From the NCBI GenBank assembly GCA_028292435.1, contig JAQGMI010000130.1:1-64000 (forward strand): a stretch of DNA of 64,000 bases. Reading direction: 5' to 3'. This document shows positions 54,950-63,750 of this stretch, piece by piece. The stretch is from Betaproteobacteria bacterium (GTDB lineage Bacteria; Pseudomonadota; Gammaproteobacteria; Burkholderiales; SG8-41). The notes beneath the pieces are model-generated. The model did no database searches. It saw nothing but the letters and a program-made list of their open reading frames with translations, and was not told the origin of the DNA. Each line of letters opens with the position of its first letter. Position 1 is the stretch's first letter. The position numbers were made by a program, and so were the translations under genes.

Positions 54950-55390
54950 CTAACAATCTCCGGCGCCGGATTTTGCGGCGAGGCAGGCAAGGTAAGCGGT
55001 GGAGTCGGGCGCGGCGCCCGTGCGCTGAGCCTGCCATATTGTTTCACCGAGGCATTCGAGCAACGCATGGCGCGCATCGTGTTCCGAGCCGGTGATCGCA
55101 GCGATGCGATCGTATTGGGCGCGAACGCCGGGCGGCTGGTCGATCGACAGTTGCTCCTCAACCGCGAGATGCAGCGAGAGATGCAAAAACGGATTGATGC
55201 TGCCGTCATCGGGCGGGTAGTCGCGGTCGACGTTTTGCTCGATATCCTCAAGCAACCGATGGTATTCCGGATGCAGGCCGATCACCTTGAGCGCAACCTG
55301 CTCGAGGTCGCTTATTGGCGCGCCTTGACGATACTTCGCCCAGGTATCGAAAAAGAACCGGCGCGCCTGGTCTCGCGAGGGATTGAACAT
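54950..55390 (-). CDS. DUF1841 family protein
   Basis: 146 aa, start ATG 55390 (MFNPSRDQARRFFFDTW). This small soluble protein, known from Betaproteobacteria and some Gammaproteobacteria, shows RRFFFDTWAKYRQG, LEQVALKVIGLHPEYH, NPFLHLSLHLAVEEQLSIDQPPG and HDARHALLECLGETIW. No function is known to me. It is 54 bp downstream of nth on the same strand and likely co-transcribed with it; that pairing is common in this group. Confidence 0.92.
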   Translation of the reverse strand: MFNPSRDQARRFFFDTWAKYRQGAPISDLEQVALKVIGLHPEYHRLLEDIEQNVDRDYPPDDGSINPFLHLSLHLAVEEQLSIDQPPGVRAQYDRIAAITGSEHDARHALLECLGETIWQAQRTGAAPDSTAYLACLAAKSGAGDC

Positions 55391-55444
55391 ATTAGAGTCC
55401 GTAACGTAATGAAACGCATACGTGTTTTATTATGTCCCGAACTC

Positions 55445-56104
55445 TCACGGATGAATACTCGCTGGTGGCGCCGGCTTCGTCTTGTGCTTGTATTCGCACA
55501 GATCGTTGATGATGCAGGCCGGACAATCGGGTTTGCGCGCCTTGCAAACATAACGGCCATGCAAAATCAGCCAATGATGCGCATGCAATTTGAATTCATC
55601 GGGCACGAGCTTCATCAGTTTCTTCTCGACCTGGACGACGTCCTTGCCCGGCGCGATGCCCGTGCGGTTGGAGACGCGGAAAATATGAGTGTCGACTGCG
55701 ATCGTCGGCTCGCCGAACGCGATGTTCAGAATTACATTGGCGGTCTTGCGGCCGACGCCAGGCAGACGTTCGAGCTCTTCACGGGTCTTGGGCACTTCGC
55801 CGCCATGTTCATCGATCAGCAGCTTGCAGGTTGCCGCCACGTTTTTTGCCTTGGTGCGGTAGAGCCCGATGCGTTTGATGTAATCTTCGAGTCGCGCGGC
55901 GCCGAGGCTTAATATCGCAGCGGGCGTGTTGGCCGCGGCGTAGAGTCCGCGCGTCGCGAGATTCACGCTTTTGTCGGTCGCCTGGGCGGACAAAATCACC
56001 GCCACCAACAGCTCGAACGCATTGCGATATTCGAGTTCGCCGCGCGGCTCGGGATTGGCTGTGCGCAGCCGTTCGAATATCGCGATGCGTTTGGATGGAT
56101 TCAT
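55445..56104 (-). CDS. nth: Endonuclease III
   Basis: 219 aa from ATG 56104 (MNPSKRIAIFERL); the longer frame upstream is rejected. It is a base-excision glycosylase/AP lyase. The HhH motif LPGVGRKTANVILN carries the catalytic Lys, VDTHIFRV the Asp, and the C-terminal cluster Cys pattern C-x6-C-x2-C-x5-C (YVCKARKPDCPACIINDLC) binds 4Fe-4S. Length is normal. RnfB is close by, as in many Proteobacteria, but a diguanylate cyclase gene lies between. Confidence 0.96.
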   Translation of the reverse strand: MNPSKRIAIFERLRTANPEPRGELEYRNAFELLVAVILSAQATDKSVNLATRGLYAAANTPAAILSLGAARLEDYIKRIGLYRTKAKNVAATCKLLIDEHGGEVPKTREELERLPGVGRKTANVILNIAFGEPTIAVDTHIFRVSNRTGIAPGKDVVQVEKKLMKLVPDEFKLHAHHWLILHGRYVCKARKPDCPACIINDLCEYKHKTKPAPPASIHP

Positions 56105-56194
56105 GGAAGGCGCCCGGCGCAAAAGAGCGGATGCCGGCAATCCGGCGGAGTGTTGATATGACGTTTGATTAACAGAAGTGAGGCGGCTTGTGAA

Positions 56195-56208
56195 TGACAA
56201 CAATGTCA
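56195..56208. promoter_or_regulatory. Possible enhancer-type operator upstream of the sigma-54 promoter
   Basis: TGACA-ACAA-TGTCA is an inverted repeat, and its right arm is part of ATGTCACA (56203-56210), which recurs directly at 56268-56275 just before the promoter. Sigma-54 promoters need an upstream activator site, and this is the only candidate seen. Inference. Confidence 0.3.
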
Positions 56209-56283
56209 CATAGCAGGCTTCGAATAAGAGGTCTTGCGTGTCAACGTAAGCCTATTCTGCAAGCATTATGTCACACGCTCGTA

Positions 56284-56298
56284 TGGCACGCTATTTGC
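56284..56298 (+). promoter_or_regulatory. Sigma-54 (RpoN) -24/-12 promoter for the diguanylate cyclase
   Basis: TGGCACG-CTAT-TTGC matches the sigma-54 consensus TGGCACG-N4-TTGC at every consensus base listed, with GG and GC exactly 10 bp apart. Predicted start is about 56310, 45 bp before the gene. No other sigma-54-like site was noticed in the window. Confidence 0.85.
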
Positions 56299-56354
56299 GA
56301 AGGTAATCCGGCAGGCGACTGTGAGCGAAGCAGCCGGCCGGCGAAAGCGAAACC

Positions 56355-57227
56355 ATGAACGGCAAAACCGGACAAAAACAATCTGACGTTGGTTTGTATT
56401 TCATTAATCAGCATCGCGGACAATGGCTCGCGCTGGGTCTCGTGTTGTTGCTGCTGGTTGCGGCGGTCGATTATGCGACCGGATTCAAGCTGCGCCTGAC
56501 GGTGCTGTATCTGCTGCCGCTGCTCGTGCTGACCTGGGTGATGGGCCGATTGTTTGGTGTGTTGTTATCGATCGTCGCCTGTACTTCGTGGGGCTATCTT
56601 GAAGCGATGAACGGCCGCTACATGGATCAACCGGCGCTTTTGTACTGGGATTGGGCGACCGTCGTGTTTGGTTTTATCGTGATGGTGATCGCGCTGACCG
56701 AGCTGCGCAAGGCGCTTGACAACGCGCATTTCGAGTCACGCAAGGACAGTCTCACCGGCCTCGTCAATAAAAGCGGGTTTTATCAGGTCGTCAGTGCGGA
56801 GATCGAAGTATGCCGTCGATATAAACGTACGTTGTCGATTGCATATATCGACTGCGACAACTTCAAAAAGGTCAACGACAAACTTGGTCACCACGTGGGC
56901 GACGAGTTGTTGCGCGTGATTTCGAAGACCATGTTGCGCAAGCTGCGTTCGTCGGATCTCCCCGGCAGGCTCGGCGGCGACGAGTTCGCGGTCATGCTGC
57001 CGGAAACGAACGTGGAAGCATGCCGCATGGTGGTCGAAATGCTGCAGCAGCGATTGATGCACGAAATGAAGGAGCATCAGTGGCCGGTCACTTTCAGCAT
57101 CGGCATCGCGACGTTTCTGCGTATGCCGCCGTCAATCGAAGACATGATTCGTCAGGCGGATAAGCTCATGTACGCAGTCAAGAACACGAGCAAAGGCGCG
57201 ATCAAGCAGGAAGTTTTTCACGGCTGA
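56355..57227 (+). CDS. Membrane diguanylate cyclase (GGDEF)
   Basis: 290 aa. Four membrane helices (about 24-38, 49-62, 66-82, 100-115) precede a GGDEF domain (about 125-285). The active site [11 protein letters not shown] (GGDEF 207-211) is intact, with metal Asp in [13 protein letters not shown] (D166) and Asp/Lys in DSLTGLVNK. The inhibitory site RSSD (198-201) lies exactly five residues before GGDEF, so feedback by c-di-GMP is expected. The N-terminal sensor has no named ligand. It has its own sigma-54 promoter and converges with the RnfB-like gene, overlapping by 10 bp. Confidence 0.94.
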   Translation: MNGKTGQKQSDVGLYFINQHRGQWLALGLVLLLLVAAVDYATGFKLRLTVLYLLPLLVLTWVMGRLFGVLLSIVACTSWGYLEAMNGRYMDQPALLYWDWATVVFGFIVMVIALTELRKALDNAHFESRKDSLTGLVNKSGFYQVVSAEIEVCRRYKRTLSIAYIDCDNFKKVNDKLGHHVGDELLRVISKTMLRKLRSSDLPGRLGGDEFAVMLPETNVEACRMVVEMLQQRLMHEMKEHQWPVTFSIGIATFLRMPPSIEDMIRQADKLMYAVKNTSKGAIKQEVFHG

Positions 57228-57829
57228 CGCCGCTTGCCCAGTCGCTGTCGCGCGCGCGCGATTGCCTGCTGCACAATTTCCATGTCGACACCGGCATTCG
57301 AGCGAGGGCCGCTTGCGCGCTTTTCGGCCAGTCCGCGCGCCAGTCGTTCGGTGCGACGCTCATAGTTTCGCTTTGACCGTGCCGCGAACGCGATTCGTGC
57401 TTCACGTGTGAGTTGGGCGCCGGTCGGCTGCAGGCTGATGCAGTCAACGGGACAAGGGGCCAGGCACAGTTCGCAGCCGGTGCATTCGCTGGTGATAACC
57501 GTGTGCATGAGTTTGGCGGCGCCGGCAATGGCATCGACCGGACACGCTTCGATGCAAAGTGTGCATCCGATGCAGGTGGCTTCGTCGATCAGTGCAACAG
57601 CCGGCGGCCTGGTTGCGCCGAAGCGCGGGTCAACCGGCGCGTATGCGACATCGAGCAAGGCGGCGAGTTCGCGGGCCACCTCGTCTCCGCCGGGCGGACA
57701 TCGATCGATGCCGGCGCGTCCATCGGCGATCGCGTCGGCATAGGGCCGGCAAGCCGCATAGCCGCATTGCCGGCATTGCGTTTGCGGCAGCAGTGCATCG
57801 ATTTGCGCAGCGAGTTCAGCGCGGTTCAA
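57218..57829 (-). CDS. rsxB: RnfB/RsxB-like ferredoxin, soluble form
   Basis: 203 aa, start ATG 57829. Order: an Fe-S domain with CRQCGYAAC (about 17-25) and later Cys, then two 4Fe-4S motifs [16 protein letters not shown] and [16 protein letters not shown] (about residues 85-130). The C-terminus is basic. The usual RnfB membrane anchor is absent: the protein begins at the Cys region, so it is probably soluble. No other rnf/rsx genes are here. Stand-alone RsxB-type proteins near nth are known in Betaproteobacteria. Role in electron transfer is inferred. Confidence 0.88.
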   Translation of the reverse strand: MNRAELAAQIDALLPQTQCRQCGYAACRPYADAIADGRAGIDRCPPGGDEVARELAALLDVAYAPVDPRFGATRPPAVALIDEATCIGCTLCIEACPVDAIAGAAKLMHTVITSECTGCELCLAPCPVDCISLQPTGAQLTREARIAFAARSKRNYERRTERLARGLAEKRASGPRSNAGVDMEIVQQAIARARQRLGKRRQP

Positions 57830-57899
57830 GCGAGCGTCTTACGCGAGCGTTGTGAGAAATTACGACGCAGAGCCGGCACCTGATTGATTGTCAGAAAGC

Positions 57900-58652
57900 T
57901 CAATCGGTCCGCAGCTGCGCACTGGCCGCGTCAGTCAACTGTTTCCAGCTGCCATCGATGAGTCCCTGCATCGGTTGAAAGTTGATCTTGTATGCCATTT
58001 TTCGGCTTTGCGCGATCCAATAACCCAGATACAAATTGGGCAGGTCTTGTTTTATGCAGCGCTCGATCTGCCACAGGATGTTGTAAGTGCCGAAACTTGC
58101 CGCTTCGACGTCGGGATCAAAAAACGTATACACCGATGACAGGCCGTCTTCGAGTTCGTCGAGTATGCTGACCATGCGCAGCACGCCGTCTTCGCGAAAT
58201 TCGACCAGGCGCGATTCGACATTGCTTTGCAAAAGAAAGTGCCGGTATTGCTCGCGGCTGTCGTGATCCATGCCGCCGCCCGCGTGCCGCATCGCCTGGT
58301 AGTGCAGGTACAGCGCGTAGTGTTCGTGACTGTACTTGAGATCCAGTAACGTTGCCTGCAGGTTCGCATGTTTTTTTGCGATCCGGCGCTGCGTGCGGTT
58401 TGGCTTGAACTCCGCGGCAATGACGCGAACCGGCACGCACGCTCGACAGTGATCGCAGTATGGCCGGTACGTGAAGGCACCGCTCCGGCGAAAACCCGCC
58501 TTGACGAGTTCGCTATAAACCGGGGCGTCGATCAGATGGCTTGGCGTCGCCACCTGCGAGCGCGCCATGCGCTCCGGCAGATAGCTGCACGGATAGGGCG
58601 CAGTCGCGTAGAACTGCAGTATCGACAGCGGCAGATCAGTCAATAAGGTCAC
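57900..58652 (-). CDS. bpt: Aspartate/glutamate leucyltransferase Bpt
   Basis: 250 aa, start ATG 58652. Bpt is an ATE1-like transferase that adds Leu to proteins with N-terminal Asp or Glu, sending them to ClpAP. The N-terminal Cys of PYPCSYLPE and [12 protein letters not shown] match the ATE_N domain, and the C-terminal [19 protein letters not shown] the ATE_C domain. It overlaps the aat gene by 17 bp, so both arms of the bacterial N-degron pathway are made together; ClpS and ClpA are not in the window. Confidence 0.95.
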   Translation of the reverse strand: MTLLTDLPLSILQFYATAPYPCSYLPERMARSQVATPSHLIDAPVYSELVKAGFRRSGAFTYRPYCDHCRACVPVRVIAAEFKPNRTQRRIAKKHANLQATLLDLKYSHEHYALYLHYQAMRHAGGGMDHDSREQYRHFLLQSNVESRLVEFREDGVLRMVSILDELEDGLSSVYTFFDPDVEAASFGTYNILWQIERCIKQDLPNLYLGYWIAQSRKMAYKINFQPMQGLIDGSWKQLTDAASAQLRTD

Positions 58653-59334
58653 GGTCCAGATTCCATCGGCCGGGTAGATGGGAATAGTTTACCAATTCCT
58701 GCAGATTACGCATAAAGGCCGTGCGCGGAATTTCGCGCGCGCCCAGTGAAGCGAGGTGCGATGTATACATCTGACAATCGATCATGCCGAACTGCCAGCG
58801 TTCGAGCTGTCGCACGAGATGGACAAGCGCGATCTTCGATGCGTTTGACGTGCGTGTGAACATCGATTCGCCATAGAACATGCGGCCGAGCGCAACGCCA
58901 TAGAGTCCGCCGGCAAGTTCGCCGTCGATCCAGGTTTCGATCGAGTGCGCGACCCCGCCTGCGTGCAACTCGGAGTATGCGTCGATCATTTCGGCGCTGA
59001 TCCAGGTGCCGTTTTGGGTCGCGCGCGGCTCCGCACAGGCGGCGATGACCTCGCTGAACGCCGAATCAGCGCGAACTTCATAATCGGAATTGCGCAATAC
59101 CTTGTTAAGCGAGCGGGTGATGTTGAGTTCGGCCGGAATCAGGACCATGCGCGGGTCGGGGCTCCACCAAAGAATCGGCTGGTCCGGACTGAACCATGGA
59201 AAAATTCCGCGGCGGTAGGCGTCGGTCAGCCGCGCCGCCGACAAATCGCCGCCCGCTGCGAGCAGGCCGTTGGGGTCTGTCGCAGCTTCGGTCAGAGGCG
59301 GAAACGGTTCGCCCGGATGCAGCCAGCGAATCAT
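58636..59334 (-). CDS. aat: Leucyl/phenylalanyl-tRNA-protein transferase
   Basis: 232 aa, start ATG 59334. Aat adds Leu or Phe from tRNA to N-terminal Lys or Arg. Motifs: [40 protein letters not shown], and [31 protein letters not shown]. Length is normal. First gene of the aat-bpt pair. Confidence 0.96.
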   Translation of the reverse strand: MIRWLHPGEPFPPLTEAATDPNGLLAAGGDLSAARLTDAYRRGIFPWFSPDQPILWWSPDPRMVLIPAELNITRSLNKVLRNSDYEVRADSAFSEVIAACAEPRATQNGTWISAEMIDAYSELHAGGVAHSIETWIDGELAGGLYGVALGRMFYGESMFTRTSNASKIALVHLVRQLERWQFGMIDCQMYTSHLASLGAREIPRTAFMRNLQELVNYSHLPGRWNLDRDLID

Positions 59335-59370
59335 CCGCCTCTTAACCGCCGGCCGTGCCGCGCGCCGGCT

Positions 59371-60069
59371 TCAACATTGCACTTGCTGGCGACAGTAGTT
59401 ATTAAGCTCGGTGACGATCGCGGTGCCGGCGACCGGCTGGCGCGCGCGCTCCCCATATTCGAGCGCAAGCTTGAACTCATATTTTTTGAAGAACGCGTCG
59501 TACATTTCGGCGCCGAGCGTGCCCACCGCGTAGATCTGATCGCCGGCCTTGTCATGCTCGAGCAAAATCGCCGACAGCGGCTGCGGCGCAGGGCCGCCCA
59601 ACACGCGCGCGCCGGTTGCCGGGTCGTATTCGCTGTGTTCGGAGCAGCAATGAATAACGTTGGTGTGCGTTATTTTCGAGGGGCCTGCGGCCGTTCGATA
59701 ACTAATGAAGCTGATCTGGCGTGTCGGATAAGACAGCTGGTGGGCGCAAATTGCGGAATAGCCAACGATTGCATTTTGCGGGCCGACGCCGCCCGGCCAG
59801 TCGTAATCAGTGCCGCTTTCGGTTTTCAGTGTGACCGCCTGCTGAGTCGGTTTGCCGAGGTTCAGCAGAAAACACGGCGTCGCAGCAAATGGATAGTGAA
59901 AAATGTAATTGCGGTTGGCGGCGAGCGAAGCTGCGCGCAGCGGCCGGTTGGTTGCATCGAGCAAACGAACGCGTTGGTAAAAACGCGGCCGTAAAGTCGC
60001 CGCCTGCGCTGGATTGATGCCGACGGCGACACCCGCCGCGCATGCACCGATAAAATCGCGCCGGTCCAT
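59371..60069 (-). CDS. Tat-exported Rieske iron-sulfur domain protein
   Basis: 232 aa, start ATG 60069. A twin-arginine signal MDRRDFIGACAAGVAVG leads to a protein with a Rieske-type cluster motif: C-x-H in YSAICAHQL, then C-x2-H in HCCSEHSEYD followed by PATGARVLGGPAPQPL, the usual shape of the Rieske fold. These are the four ligands of a 2Fe-2S cluster. No b-type partner or oxygenase subunit is next to it. The SAF-domain oxidoreductase gene is 6 bp upstream on the same strand, so these two form an operon. Confidence 0.82.
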   Translation of the reverse strand: MDRRDFIGACAAGVAVGINPAQAATLRPRFYQRVRLLDATNRPLRAASLAANRNYIFHYPFAATPCFLLNLGKPTQQAVTLKTESGTDYDWPGGVGPQNAIVGYSAICAHQLSYPTRQISFISYRTAAGPSKITHTNVIHCCSEHSEYDPATGARVLGGPAPQPLSAILLEHDKAGDQIYAVGTLGAEMYDAFFKKYEFKLALEYGERARQPVAGTAIVTELNNYCRQQVQC

Positions 60070-60075
60070 GGCGTT

Positions 60076-61440
60076 TTAGCGCGCGCTTGCCCGGCTGACA
60101 CTCGGGGGCGAGAACACGCGTTCCATTTCGCGCCGGAAACGCGCGGCGTCTGAATCGATCTCGCCGACGTCGGTCCATTTGACGGCCTGGCCTTTGGCGA
60201 CCGCGCGCTTCAATGCAACGCCGTGCGCCAGCCCGAGCGGCAGTCCGCCGCATGCGAGCGAATCGGCCGCCGGCATCAGCTTGCCGTACACGGTATAGCC
60301 GCCTTCGCCGTCAAGCGTTTCGCCCGCCTTGAGATCGCGTTTCGCGGTTGCGACCACGTCGCCGCGAAAACCGGTCGCCGCACCGGTGGCTTCGCGTCGT
60401 ATGCCGACGGATGCGACACTGATACCGAGCTCGAGTCCGATCAGGTGATACGGTTTATACATCGCGGAATAATTGCCGCTATCATCGGTTAAGAGTCCGT
60501 ATTCCTTAAAACAGCGTCGCACGTAGTCGCTGTCGGCGGCGAAGTTCACATAGACCCCCCAGCGTAAATCGCGGAACACCGGCCGCCCGTCGCGTTCGAG
60601 GCTCGAGATAACTTCGACCTGGCCTGCGTGATTCAACAATCCACCCGCTGCGCGCGGCCGCATGCTGCGGGGCAGGTCGTCGACGCCGCACGGCGGAAAT
60701 TCGAGTCCCTGCGGCGCCGGCGTGAGGCCAGTCGCGTTGGCAACCGCCGCCATTTCGATCGCCGACTTGGTGCCGTCGAGAAAAGAATTGAACATCTGCG
60801 CGTTGAAGTCGCCGCCCGCGACCATCTCGGGCGTAAATCCGTAGTGCCCCCACACCGTAGCCGGCGTCGATGCATGATAGGCAGGCAGATACTTCGTGCC
60901 TTTGCCGGCGGCGACGACTTGAAAGCCGGCGGCGCGCGCCAAATCGACCATTTCGCAAATCAACGCCGGCTGATCGCCGTACGCGAGCGAATAAACGATG
61001 CCCGCTTCGGCGGCGCGCCGCGCGAGCAGCGGACCGGCGAGCGCGTCGGCTTCCACATTGACCATCACGATGTGCTTGCCATGCGCGCAACACGCGAGCG
61101 CATGACGAATGCCGGCAGCCGGGCTACCCGTCGCATCAATCGCGATTTCAATCGCGTCGGATTGGATGACGGCGAGCGCATCGTCGGTGACGAAAGTAGT
61201 GCCGTGCCGGTGCGCGGCATCGAGCGACGCGGCCGCGTATTGTTCGGCCGGCCAGCCGACGCGCTGCAGGCTTTCACGTGCGCGCGCCGGTGCGAGATCG
61301 CACACCGCCACGAGATGCAGGCCCGGCGTGCGCCGGACCTGCGATAAAAACATCGAGCCGAATTTGCCGGCGCCAATCAGCGCAACGCGCAATGGTTTTT
61401 GGTCGTCAGCTCGCTGCAACAGCAGACGGTGCAGGTTCAT
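60076..61440 (-). CDS. NAD(P)-dependent oxidoreductase with C-terminal SAF domain
   Basis: 454 aa, start ATG 61440. N-terminal Rossmann fold (about 18-170): RVALIGAGKFGSMFLSQV, then DATGSPAAGIRHALACCAHGKHIVMVNVEADAL, resembling homoserine-dehydrogenase/Gfo-Idh-like enzymes. Mid domain has VVAAGKGTKYLPAYHAS. The C-terminus (about 360-440) is a SAF domain (RDLKAGETLDGEGGYTVYG). Such proteins are often annotated as predicted homoserine dehydrogenases and linked to C-branched sugar acids, without firm function here. Co-transcribed with the Rieske gene. Confidence 0.85.
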   Translation of the reverse strand: MNLHRLLLQRADDQKPLRVALIGAGKFGSMFLSQVRRTPGLHLVAVCDLAPARARESLQRVGWPAEQYAAASLDAAHRHGTTFVTDDALAVIQSDAIEIAIDATGSPAAGIRHALACCAHGKHIVMVNVEADALAGPLLARRAAEAGIVYSLAYGDQPALICEMVDLARAAGFQVVAAGKGTKYLPAYHASTPATVWGHYGFTPEMVAGGDFNAQMFNSFLDGTKSAIEMAAVANATGLTPAPQGLEFPPCGVDDLPRSMRPRAAGGLLNHAGQVEVISSLERDGRPVFRDLRWGVYVNFAADSDYVRRCFKEYGLLTDDSGNYSAMYKPYHLIGLELGISVASVGIRREATGAATGFRGDVVATAKRDLKAGETLDGEGGYTVYGKLMPAADSLACGGLPLGLAHGVALKRAVAKGQAVKWTDVGEIDSDAARFRREMERVFSPPSVSRASAR

Positions 61441-61530
61441 GTAATCACCTGGAAATGCGGGATTTAAAAGTTACCACAAGGCGGCGCACTTCGAACGGCG
61501 CGCGGCAATCATGGCCGCAGTGCGAATGCG

Positions 61531-62202
61531 CTATCGAAAATCGTCGGCCAGGCCCGTGGGCGCGCGATCGAGGAAAAACAGCACCGGCAGCAGGATGACC
61601 GTGGACAAAAGCATGAAGTGCGGGCCGAACAGCCAGAACACGAGTGGCACCGCGATGTAATAGGCGCGCATGCCCACCGCGTAAAAAGCACCCGCACGAT
61701 TCAAATGCAGCGCAACATGCGGCGGCGTGAAAGCACGATGCTGCGTCGATACCGGTACGTTGATCATGTAACCGACATGGTGAAAAAGCCTGATTGCCTG
61801 GGCGAAACTGAAAAACGCCACCAGCATGTCGAGCAGCAGCGCGAGCAGCTTCGCGAGCCAGAGTTCGGCGCGCATGGCGCCAAAAACGTTGAGCGATTGC
61901 CAGGTGGTGCCCAGGTGTTCGCTCTGGCCGCTCAAAGTCAGCACGCCGATGATCAACAGCACCGCGGTCGATGATAAAAACGTCGCCCCCATGATCGAAT
62001 TGCGCAGCGTCTGCACGGCCAGCACGTCCTTGTTGCCCGCTGTCATGACCGTTTCCACCCACGCGGCGCGCGACAACGCGTTGACAGCCTGAATCGTATA
62101 AAGCGGGTCGCTGCGCAGTTTGATGCGCAGAAAGACGTGGTACGCGATGAGCAGCAGCACACTTGCGGTCGCGCCGGCAAAATCGTTCGCAAAGACGTTC
62201 AT
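61531..62202 (-). CDS. DUF599 family membrane protein
   Basis: 223 aa from ATG 62202 (MNVFANDFAGATASVLL), overlapping the end of the ligase gene by 4 bp (ATGA). Four to five membrane helices. DUF599 features: AYHVFLRIKLRSDPLYTIQAVN near the N-terminus, TLRNSIMGATFLSSTAVLLI, and AVGMRAYYIAVPLVFWLFGPHFML. No function known to me. Translational coupling to the ligase gene may reflect read-through only. Confidence 0.88.
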   Translation of the reverse strand: MNVFANDFAGATASVLLLIAYHVFLRIKLRSDPLYTIQAVNALSRAAWVETVMTAGNKDVLAVQTLRNSIMGATFLSSTAVLLIIGVLTLSGQSEHLGTTWQSLNVFGAMRAELWLAKLLALLLDMLVAFFSFAQAIRLFHHVGYMINVPVSTQHRAFTPPHVALHLNRAGAFYAVGMRAYYIAVPLVFWLFGPHFMLLSTVILLPVLFFLDRAPTGLADDFR

Positions 62203-63704
62203 GATGTCTCCAGCAGTTTCAGCCGCTGCACTTTGCCCGACGGGCCTTTGGGCAGCGAATCGACCAGCTTGATGAGCTTGGGTGTTTTGTAGTTGCCCAG
62301 CTCGTGATTGCAGAAAGTGTAAAGATCGGCGAGCGAGCAGCGCTGTCCGGGTTTGAGTACCACGCACGCCATGATTTCCTGGCCATACTGCGGATCAGGA
62401 ATGCCGACGGCCGCAGCTTCGAGCACCGCGGCGTGTTTTAACAGCGCTTCGTCGATTTCCCGGGGCGCGATATTTTCACCGCCCTTGATGATAAGTTCCT
62501 TGATGCGCCCGGTGACAAAGACGAAGCCGTCGTCGTCCATAAAGCCAAGGTCGCCCGTATGCATCCAGCCGTCGGGGTGCAACGTTTTGGCGGTGGTTTC
62601 CGGGTCCTTGTAGTAGCCCTTCATTACGTTGTCGCCGCGCACCATGAGTTCGCCGATCCGGCCGGCGGGCAGATTTTCGCCGCTAAGCGGGTCGATGACC
62701 TTGCCTTCATTGCCGAACGGACGGCCGGGGCTGCCGATTTTGCGTTGCGCGCGTTCGTACGGATTCGTAAAACACGGTGCATTGGTTTCAGTCATGCCGA
62801 ACGTCTCGATGATGCTGATGCCGAATTTTTCCTCGAATGCGCGATGCAGTTCCGGCGGCAGCGGCGCCGAAGCCGACCGGCAAAATTTGATTGTCGATAT
62901 GTCGAGTCCCGCCATGCGTGGATCAAGCGCGTTCAAAAGATACGCGATGATGGTCGGCACCACGTTGATCCACGTGCATTGGCTGGTGACAACCGTCTCC
63001 CAATAATTGCTTACGCTGAAACGATGCGGCATCACCACCGAGCCGCCGTGCACGATGGGCGCCACCGCAGTCACGATCTGGCCGTTGATATGATAAAGCG
63101 GCAATGCGCACATCACGCGGTCGCTCGCGGCCAGCTGATGCGCGCGGCTGGTGTAATCGCCGCCCGCAATCACGCTCTTGTTCGAGAGCACGACTCCCTT
63201 GGGCTTGCCCGTGGTGCCCGACGTATACATGAGCAGCGCGTCGTCTTCAGGGGCGACTGGCGGCAGGTCAGCAGCCGGCTGCGCATCGAAGATCGAAGTT
63301 GAGTCGGGATCGATGACGACGACTTTAATCGCGCGGTTAATGTTTTTAAGCGCGGTCTGCAGGCGTTCGGCAAGTTCGGCGCTCGTGAACACCAGGCGCG
63401 TGTCGGAATGTTCGAGCACGTACGCAAGCTGGGACGCCTGCGACAGGAGATTGAGCGGCGCCACGGTAAAGCCCGCGTACATGACGCCGATCAGCAGCCG
63501 TCCGGTTTGATACCCGTTGTGCAGCATCAACGCGACCTTGTCGTCTTTGCCGAGCCCTTGCGCCAGCAGATAGCGGCCGAGTTCGATCGAATCGGCTTTG
63601 AGTTGCGCGTAGGTGAGTGTGCGGCCTGTTTCGGGCGCGATCAGGTACGGCGCGATCGGTTGCGCTTTGGCCTGTTGGTCAACGAAGTGCCGGATAGTTT
63701 TCAT
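62199..63704 (-). CDS. AMP-forming acyl-CoA ligase
   Basis: 501 aa, start ATG 63704. It is an ANL superfamily ligase: P-loop MYTSGTTGKPKGVVLSN, FGMTETNAPCF, hinge HTGDLGFMDDDGFVFVTGRIKELI, IKGGENIAPREIDEAL and catalytic Lys in GPSGKVQRLKL. All motif residues are intact. Substrate is an unknown carboxylate. An acylating aldehyde dehydrogenase gene ends 46 bp upstream on the same strand, so ligase and dehydrogenase may interconvert an acid, its CoA ester and the aldehyde; SauT/SauS of sulfoacetate use is one known pair of that design. Confidence 0.93.
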   Translation of the reverse strand: MKTIRHFVDQQAKAQPIAPYLIAPETGRTLTYAQLKADSIELGRYLLAQGLGKDDKVALMLHNGYQTGRLLIGVMYAGFTVAPLNLLSQASQLAYVLEHSDTRLVFTSAELAERLQTALKNINRAIKVVVIDPDSTSIFDAQPAADLPPVAPEDDALLMYTSGTTGKPKGVVLSNKSVIAGGDYTSRAHQLAASDRVMCALPLYHINGQIVTAVAPIVHGGSVVMPHRFSVSNYWETVVTSQCTWINVVPTIIAYLLNALDPRMAGLDISTIKFCRSASAPLPPELHRAFEEKFGISIIETFGMTETNAPCFTNPYERAQRKIGSPGRPFGNEGKVIDPLSGENLPAGRIGELMVRGDNVMKGYYKDPETTAKTLHPDGWMHTGDLGFMDDDGFVFVTGRIKELIIKGGENIAPREIDEALLKHAAVLEAAAVGIPDPQYGQEIMACVVLKPGQRCSLADLYTFCNHELGNYKTPKLIKLVDSLPKGPSGKVQRLKLLETS

Positions 63705-63750
63705 TAACTGCTTTGCTGCGGTGACGCGGCGACGATGCGACGCTGGCGGG

